The notes under the pieces: model-generated
Told to the model about the DNA's origin: nothing
Databases searched by the model: none
The model's input: the letters and a program-made list of their open reading frames with translations, nothing else
Shown: piece by piece, positions 6,621 through 9,419 of the stretch
Layout: each line of letters begins with the position of its first letter
Position numbering within the stretch: the first letter of the stretch is position 1
Assembly (NCBI GenBank): GCA_025997875.1
Contig: BNVE01000148.1
Coordinates: forward strand, 1 to 9,419
Length of the DNA: 9,419 nt
DNA from: Spirochaetia bacterium
GTDB lineage: Bacteria; Spirochaetota; Spirochaetia; Treponematales; Breznakiellaceae
Reading direction: 5' to 3'
Translations under genes and position numbers: made by a program

Positions 6621-6640
6621 AGAAGAACAGACTAACACAA
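6613..6640 (-). promoter_or_regulatory. Possible pyrC promoter overlapping the hydrolase promoter
   Basis: On the - strand TTGTGT (6635-6640), a 16-base spacer and TATAAA (6613-6618) make a modest match. Transcription would start near 6606, about 40 bases before the pyrC ATG. Its -10 shares bases with the -10 of the + strand promoter, so the two could exclude one another. The -35 match is weak. Confidence 0.35.
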
Positions 6641-6655
6641 GATCAGGGGGAGAAT

Positions 6656-7585
6656 ATGGCGTTAAAGGAACTGAGTTTTCCGTCTTATAACGGAAGGGAT
6701 ACGATTAAAGCTTGGGCGTATATGCCCATCCGGAAACCCAGGGCTGTGGTGCAGGTGGTTCATGGGCTTGGGGAACATTCCCGCCGTTACCTGCATCTGA
6801 TCCTCAAACTGAACGAGGCCGGCTTTGTGGTGTGCGCCGATGATCATGTGGGCCACGGCAAGACCGCAGCCGATTCCGATACCTGGGGGGATTACGGCGA
6901 CAAGGGCTATGCCACCACCACGGAGGACGAGAAAAGCCTCCACGATCTGGTTGTCAAAGATTTTCCGGGCCTGCCCTTTGTCATGTTCGGCCATAGTTGG
7001 GGGTCCATGATTTCCCGCAGTTTCGCCGCCCGTTACGGCAGCCTGCTCAAGGGCCTGATCATCTGCGGCACCTGCGGTGTCATGGAATCGATGTCGCCGG
7101 TGGCGCAGGAACTAAAGGCCCTGATCGACGCCGGCAAGGGAAGTGCAAGGGACCCCCAGTATCTGGGCAAAATGTTTGCGGGCTGGACCAGCCGTTACGA
7201 AAACCCCAATGGCCCCAGCGACTGGATATCCGCAGACCCCGATGTGGTGGCCGATCATGCGGCGGACCCCTTCAACAATCTCTATAGCGCTCCTACCAAT
7301 CAATCAAACTACGACCTGGCGGCACTGGTCGATGTTATCACCGGCCCCCAGTGGGCGGAAAAGGTGCCCAAGGATCTGCCCGTCTACAACATCGCCGGGG
7401 ACCTTGACCCGGTGGGCAATTACGGCGAGGGGGTTTATGCGGTTACGAACTGGCTTGCCAATTCGGGCCACCGGCGCGTCACAACAAAACTCTACAGCGG
7501 ACACCGGCACGAAATCCACAATGACCGGGATATCCGGGAGGAAGTCACCGACGGCATCATCGCCTTCATAAACGGTATTCTCTAA
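6656..7585 (+). CDS. Alpha/beta hydrolase of the monoacylglycerol lipase / lysophospholipase type
   Basis: This 309-residue protein has no signal peptide and should be a cytoplasmic serine hydrolase. The fold markers are in order: VVQVVHGLGEHSRRY (31-45) forming the oxyanion loop, DDHVGHGKT (62-70), the nucleophile elbow GHSWGS with Ser114 (112-117), AGDLDPVGNYG with the likely acid Asp251, and YSGHRHEIHND (280-290) with the likely base His285. The pattern HGLGEHS plus HGKT is typical of Hydrolase_4 / PldB-like lipases acting on monoacylglycerols or lysophospholipids. The real substrate is unknown, and nothing ties it to pyrimidines beyond location. AGGGGG (6645-6650) lies five bases before the ATG. 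It has its own strong promoter and runs against the pyr genes on both sides. Its TAA overlaps the pyrI stop by four bases, and no terminator is seen between them. Confidence 0.9.
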   Translation: MALKELSFPSYNGRDTIKAWAYMPIRKPRAVVQVVHGLGEHSRRYLHLILKLNEAGFVVCADDHVGHGKTAADSDTWGDYGDKGYATTTEDEKSLHDLVVKDFPGLPFVMFGHSWGSMISRSFAARYGSLLKGLIICGTCGVMESMSPVAQELKALIDAGKGSARDPQYLGKMFAGWTSRYENPNGPSDWISADPDVVADHAADPFNNLYSAPTNQSNYDLAALVDVITGPQWAEKVPKDLPVYNIAGDLDPVGNYGEGVYAVTNWLANSGHRRVTTKLYSGHRHEIHNDRDIREEVTDGIIAFINGIL

Positions 7586-8022
7586 TTATGCACAAAGTCC
7601 CCCGCCGATCGTATCTCGTCGCAGTACTCGCAGCGGTAGGCCCGCAATTCGGGATTCTCCAGATGAAAAATATGCGGGATGTATTTTTCTGTGGAGGTGA
7701 TGCACCGGGGGTTTTTGCATAATAAAATGTTTTCGACCTTTTCCGGAAGTTTGAGTTTGATCTTTTCGGTGATCTGTTCCTTCTCGATGATGTTTACCGT
7801 AATGTTGGGATCGATAAGGCCCAGGATATCAAAATTGATAGTAATAGTGTTGTCTATCTTGATGATATCCTTGCGGCCCATCCGTTTTGAAGTGGCGTTC
7901 ACCAGAAAGGCTACGTTGTGGGGGGTCTTGTCCAGGCCGAGCCAGTTGAATATCTTGATGCCCTGTCCCGCCTTAATATGATCGATCACGATACCGTTTT
8001 TTATTTCATCTATGTTAAGCAT
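7582..8022 (-). CDS. pyrI: Aspartate carbamoyltransferase regulatory chain
   Basis: PyrI is the allosteric subunit of ATCase. It binds nucleotides (CTP/ATP in known members) through its N-terminal domain and attaches to PyrB through a zinc domain. The 146 residues hold an allosteric domain beginning LNIDEIKNGIVIDHI (2-16), with GIKIFNWLGL (21-30), and a C-terminal zinc domain with CKNPRC (Cys102, Cys107) and CEYC (Cys131, Cys134). All four zinc ligands are present, at the same spacing as in the enterobacterial protein. AGGAGT (8029-8034) lies six bases before the ATG at 8020-8022. It follows pyrB by 40 bases and is surely co-transcribed. It appears more AT-rich and lysine/isoleucine-rich than its neighbours. 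Its presence implies feedback control of the first committed step by nucleotides. Confidence 0.95.
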   Translation of the reverse strand: MLNIDEIKNGIVIDHIKAGQGIKIFNWLGLDKTPHNVAFLVNATSKRMGRKDIIKIDNTITINFDILGLIDPNITVNIIEKEQITEKIKLKLPEKVENILLCKNPRCITSTEKYIPHIFHLENPELRAYRCEYCDEIRSAGDFVHN

Positions 8023-8055
8023 TTATACACTCCTATTCATTTTCGTTAATCGGCA

Positions 8056-8075
8056 AAATAAGCTAAAGCTTATTT
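8056..8075 (-). other. AT-rich inverted repeat over the pyrB stop codon
   Basis: AAATAAGC (8056-8063) and GCTTATTT (8068-8075) are perfect eight-base complements around a four-base loop. The stem contains part of the pyrB stop codon (8063-8065). It could be a weak hairpin tuning pyrB versus pyrI message levels or merely chance in an AT-rich junction. There is no T run to make it a terminator. Confidence 0.3.
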
Positions 8076-9019
8076 ACCACTCCTAAAATTGATGAAAGCA
8101 GGGCCATCCGCACGTACATGCCGTATTTGGCCTGTTTGAAATAGGCGGCCCGGGGGTCGGCGTCCACTTCGATGGCAATCTCGTTTACCCGGGGAAGGGG
8201 ATGGAGGATGATGAGTTCCTTCTTTGCGGTTTCCATTTTTTCCAGGTTGAGCACGTAGGTATCCTTGAGCCTGATATAGTCTTCTTCGTTGAAAAACCGC
8301 TCCCGCTGCACCCGGGTCATGTACAGCACATCCAGGCCGGGCATAACTTCTTCCAGGCTTGCGGTTTCAAGGTACTCGATGTTTTCCCTCTGCAAAAGCC
8401 GGGTGATGTATTCGGGTACCTGCAGTTCCGGGGGCGAAACAAAAATCAGCTTGACCCCTTCGTAGCGGGCCAGGGTCTTTGCCAGGGAATGGACCGTGCG
8501 GCCGAATTTCAGGTCCCCGCAGAAGCCCACGGTAAGGCCCTTTACACTGTCCCGGAGGCTCTTGTCCCCCGGTTTGCCCCGCAGGCGCTTTATGGTGAGC
8601 AGGTCCGTCAGGGTCTGGGTGGGGTGGTGGTGGCCGCCGTCCCCGGCGTTGATCACCGGCACCGGGGAATACCGGGATGCCAGCAGGGCCGCCCCTTCCT
8701 TGGGGTTCCGCATGACAATAGCGTCGGCGTAACTTGCGGCCATCCTGATGGTGTCCGCCAGGCTTTCACCCTTGGCGGCGGAGCTGGAACCGGGGTCCGC
8801 AAAGCCCAGGCAGCTCCCCCCCAGCCGCTGCATCGCCGCCTCGAAACTCAGCCGGGTCCGGGTGCTTGGTTCAAAGAAGAGGGTTGCCAAAAGCCTTCCC
8901 CGGCAGCTTTCCCGCAGGTACTTCTGGTCCTCCTCTATCCGTTCCGCCAGATTAAAGAGAGCGTCCATCTCCTCAATCGTGAAGTTCCCCGGTTCTATCA
9001 GGGACCGTCCTTCGAGCAT
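8063..9019 (-). CDS. pyrB: Aspartate carbamoyltransferase catalytic chain
   Basis: PyrB condenses carbamoyl phosphate with aspartate, the committed step of pyrimidine synthesis. It forms trimers that join PyrI dimers in the holoenzyme. The 318 residues carry the carbamoyl-phosphate loop [13 protein letters not shown] (48-60), the SSSAAKGES loop (78-86) with catalytic Lys83, [15 protein letters not shown] (126-140), [15 protein letters not shown] (164-178), [10 protein letters not shown] (233-242) for aspartate binding, and HPLPRVNEI (273-281). I chose the ATG at 9017-9019, with GAGGGGG (9024-9030) just upstream, because LEGRSLIEP is where the family begins. The frame also stays open to a TTG at 9062-9064, but that codon lies next to the leader terminator's T run. 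Expression is probably controlled by the attenuator-like leader upstream. Confidence 0.97.
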   Translation of the reverse strand: MLEGRSLIEPGNFTIEEMDALFNLAERIEEDQKYLRESCRGRLLATLFFEPSTRTRLSFEAAMQRLGGSCLGFADPGSSSAAKGESLADTIRMAASYADAIVMRNPKEGAALLASRYSPVPVINAGDGGHHHPTQTLTDLLTIKRLRGKPGDKSLRDSVKGLTVGFCGDLKFGRTVHSLAKTLARYEGVKLIFVSPPELQVPEYITRLLQRENIEYLETASLEEVMPGLDVLYMTRVQRERFFNEEDYIRLKDTYVLNLEKMETAKKELIILHPLPRVNEIAIEVDADPRAAYFKQAKYGMYVRMALLSSILGVVNKL

Positions 9020-9062
9020 GTTTCCCCCTCGAAACTTGTTTTGAAGTTTCTTGTATGTATGC

Positions 9063-9088
9063 AAAAAAAAACCGCCCCAAAAGGCGGT
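9063..9088 (-). terminator. Intrinsic terminator in the pyrB leader (putative attenuator)
   Basis: On the - strand a stem ACCGCC / GGCGGT (9071-9076 with 9083-9088) with a six-base loop is followed directly by a run of eight to nine T, the textbook intrinsic terminator. It lies between the pyrB promoter and pyrB, 43 bases before the pyrB ATG. It must therefore be bypassed for pyrB to be expressed, which is the hallmark of attenuation. Confidence 0.8.
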
Positions 9089-9090
9089 CT

Positions 9091-9189
9091 TTAAAATTTA
9101 ACAGAAATGAATACAGGATAGCCCCCGGTTTTTACCGGACGATGTTTATATACGGAGCAGTACGTTTTCTTTAAGGCGTCCCTATTCAT
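9091..9189 (-). CDS. Putative pyrB leader peptide, 32 residues
   Basis: A short ORF begins with ATG at 9187-9189 ([10 protein letters not shown]) and ends with VFISVKF and TAA at 9091-9093, only two bases before the terminator stem. A ribosome reaching the stop would cover the 5' arm of the hairpin and let RNA polymerase continue into pyrB. That is how the enterobacterial pyrBI leader peptide works when UTP is scarce and polymerase slows in a U-rich tract. The stretch just before the stop is U-rich in the message, as that model needs. No ribosome site precedes the ATG. The predicted transcript start is at or one base before it, so translation would be leaderless. Its translation is inferred from position, not from similarity to a known peptide. 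Confidence 0.5.
   Translation of the reverse strand: MNRDALKKTYCSVYKHRPVKTGGYPVFISVKF
9125..9138 (-). other. Small hairpin in the pyrB leader, possible pause hairpin
   Basis: On the - strand CCGGT, a loop of four A and ACCGG form a compact hairpin. It stands about 36 bases upstream of the terminator stem, before a U-rich stretch. In the known pyrBI leader a pause region precedes the attenuator at a similar place. The pausing role is an inference. Confidence 0.45.
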
Positions 9190-9196
9190 TGGAAAA

Positions 9197-9226
9197 AGCA
9201 TAGCACAGGATGAGCGGAAGTGGCAA
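9197..9226 (-). promoter_or_regulatory. pyrB promoter with extended -10
   Basis: On the - strand TTGCCA (9221-9226), an 18-base spacer and TATGCT (9197-9202), preceded by TGC, form an extended -10 promoter. Transcription should begin near 9190. The proposed left end of the transposable element at 9244 lies 17 bases upstream of the -35, so the promoter core is intact. Confidence 0.6.
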
Positions 9227-9243
9227 GGAGGGACCTTCCCCCT

Positions 9244-9419
9244 CAGGGCGAGCGCATATAAAATCAAAAAGGAAAGGGCTATACTTGGCATGGTTTTCTG
9301 GGAGGGGAACTATCATGCCAATAATGAGTTATTTTTCGGTCATCAAGGACCCTCGGGTAGAGCGAAACAAACTATATCCACTCCATGAAGTCATCGTCAT
9401 TACGATATTGGCGGTGATC
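9244..9419 (+). mobile_element. Left end of an ISAs1-type insertion sequence (continues beyond window)
   Basis: The transposase N-terminus at 9315 identifies an ISAs1-like element. CAGGGCGAGCGCATATAAAA starting at 9244 is a reasonable left terminal repeat, because ISAs1-family ends often begin CAGGG (recalled, not checked). About 70 bases then separate it from the transposase start. The right end and the target duplication lie outside the window, so the exact boundary is provisional. Confidence 0.55.
9315..9419 (+). CDS. ISAs1-family transposase, first 35 codons (cut by window edge)
   Basis: The translation MPIMSYFSVIKDPRVERNKL, continuing YPLHEVIVITILAVI, matches the start of ISAs1-family (H-repeat-like) DDE transposases. 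In these a short helical N-terminal domain has the pattern F..I.DPR..R...YPL.E.L...L.A. The domain precedes the catalytic DDE core, which is outside the window, so completeness and activity cannot be judged. GGAGGGG at 9301-9307 gives a strong ribosome site seven bases before the ATG. A second in-frame ATG at 9324 is possible but less well placed. The gene diverges from pyrB and is probably an independent insertion upstream of that operon. Confidence 0.8.
   Translation, partial: MPIMSYFSVIKDPRVERNKLYPLHEVIVITILAVI

Noticed and set aside
9020..9064. Longer pyrB starting at the TTG at 9062-9064
   Set aside because: The start abuts the leader terminator's T run and adds a non-homologous, lysine-rich tail; the ATG at 9017-9019 has a ribosome site and the family start.
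9190..9291. 66-codon form of the leader ORF starting at 9291
   Set aside because: Its upstream part lies before the predicted pyrB promoter and partly inside the putative IS end, so it would not be on the pyrB transcript.
1..9419. A novel defence or mobile multi-gene system
   Set aside because: Apart from one lone methyltransferase, one hydrolase, one IS end and one MITE-like element, all genes belong to pyrimidine synthesis or transport; no co-directional cluster of unknown genes exists.

Overview
The window is a de novo pyrimidine (UMP) biosynthesis locus from a bacterium. Every step after carbamoyl phosphate is encoded here: aspartate carbamoyltransferase (pyrB with the regulatory chain pyrI), dihydroorotase (pyrC), class 1B dihydroorotate dehydrogenase (pyrD with pyrK), orotate phosphoribosyltransferase (pyrE) and OMP decarboxylase (pyrF). 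Only carbamoyl-phosphate synthase (carA/carB) is missing. The base composition looks moderately GC-rich, and the gene set (pyrB plus pyrI, pyrD plus pyrK, a type 2 pyrF) would fit a spirochaete such as a gut Treponema. That assignment is an impression from protein style, not proven by the sequence.

Layout from left to right: the 5' part of a periplasmic solute-binding protein gene (- strand, cut by the window edge); pyrE (-); a solitary D12-class adenine DNA methyltransferase (+) ending in a hairpin terminator; a four-gene block transcribed leftward in the order pyrC-pyrF-pyrK-pyrD; an alpha/beta hydrolase (+) with a strong promoter of its own; pyrB-pyrI (-), whose pyrI end overlaps the hydrolase end by 4 bases; a regulated-looking pyrB leader; and the first 35 codons of an ISAs1-type transposase (+) at the right edge. 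The pyr genes all read leftward and are split into three units (pyrBI, pyrCFKD, pyrE) by two + strand genes.

Two non-coding structures stand out. First, a 212-base element sits between pyrF and pyrK. It has 16-17 base perfect terminal inverted repeats, flanked by a 9-11 base direct repeat, and it has no coding capacity: a MITE-like insertion. It went into the very end of pyrF, so pyrF now takes its last codons and its stop from the inverted repeat; the ancestral end can be read on the far side. Second, the pyrB leader has an extended -10 promoter, a 32-codon leader ORF starting at the predicted transcript start, a small hairpin, a U-rich stretch, and a textbook terminator beginning two bases after the leader stop codon, all before pyrB. 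This is the architecture of the enterobacterial pyrBI UTP-sensitive attenuator, found here outside that group if the taxonomic guess is right. No anti-phage, CRISPR or otherwise novel multi-gene system is visible.
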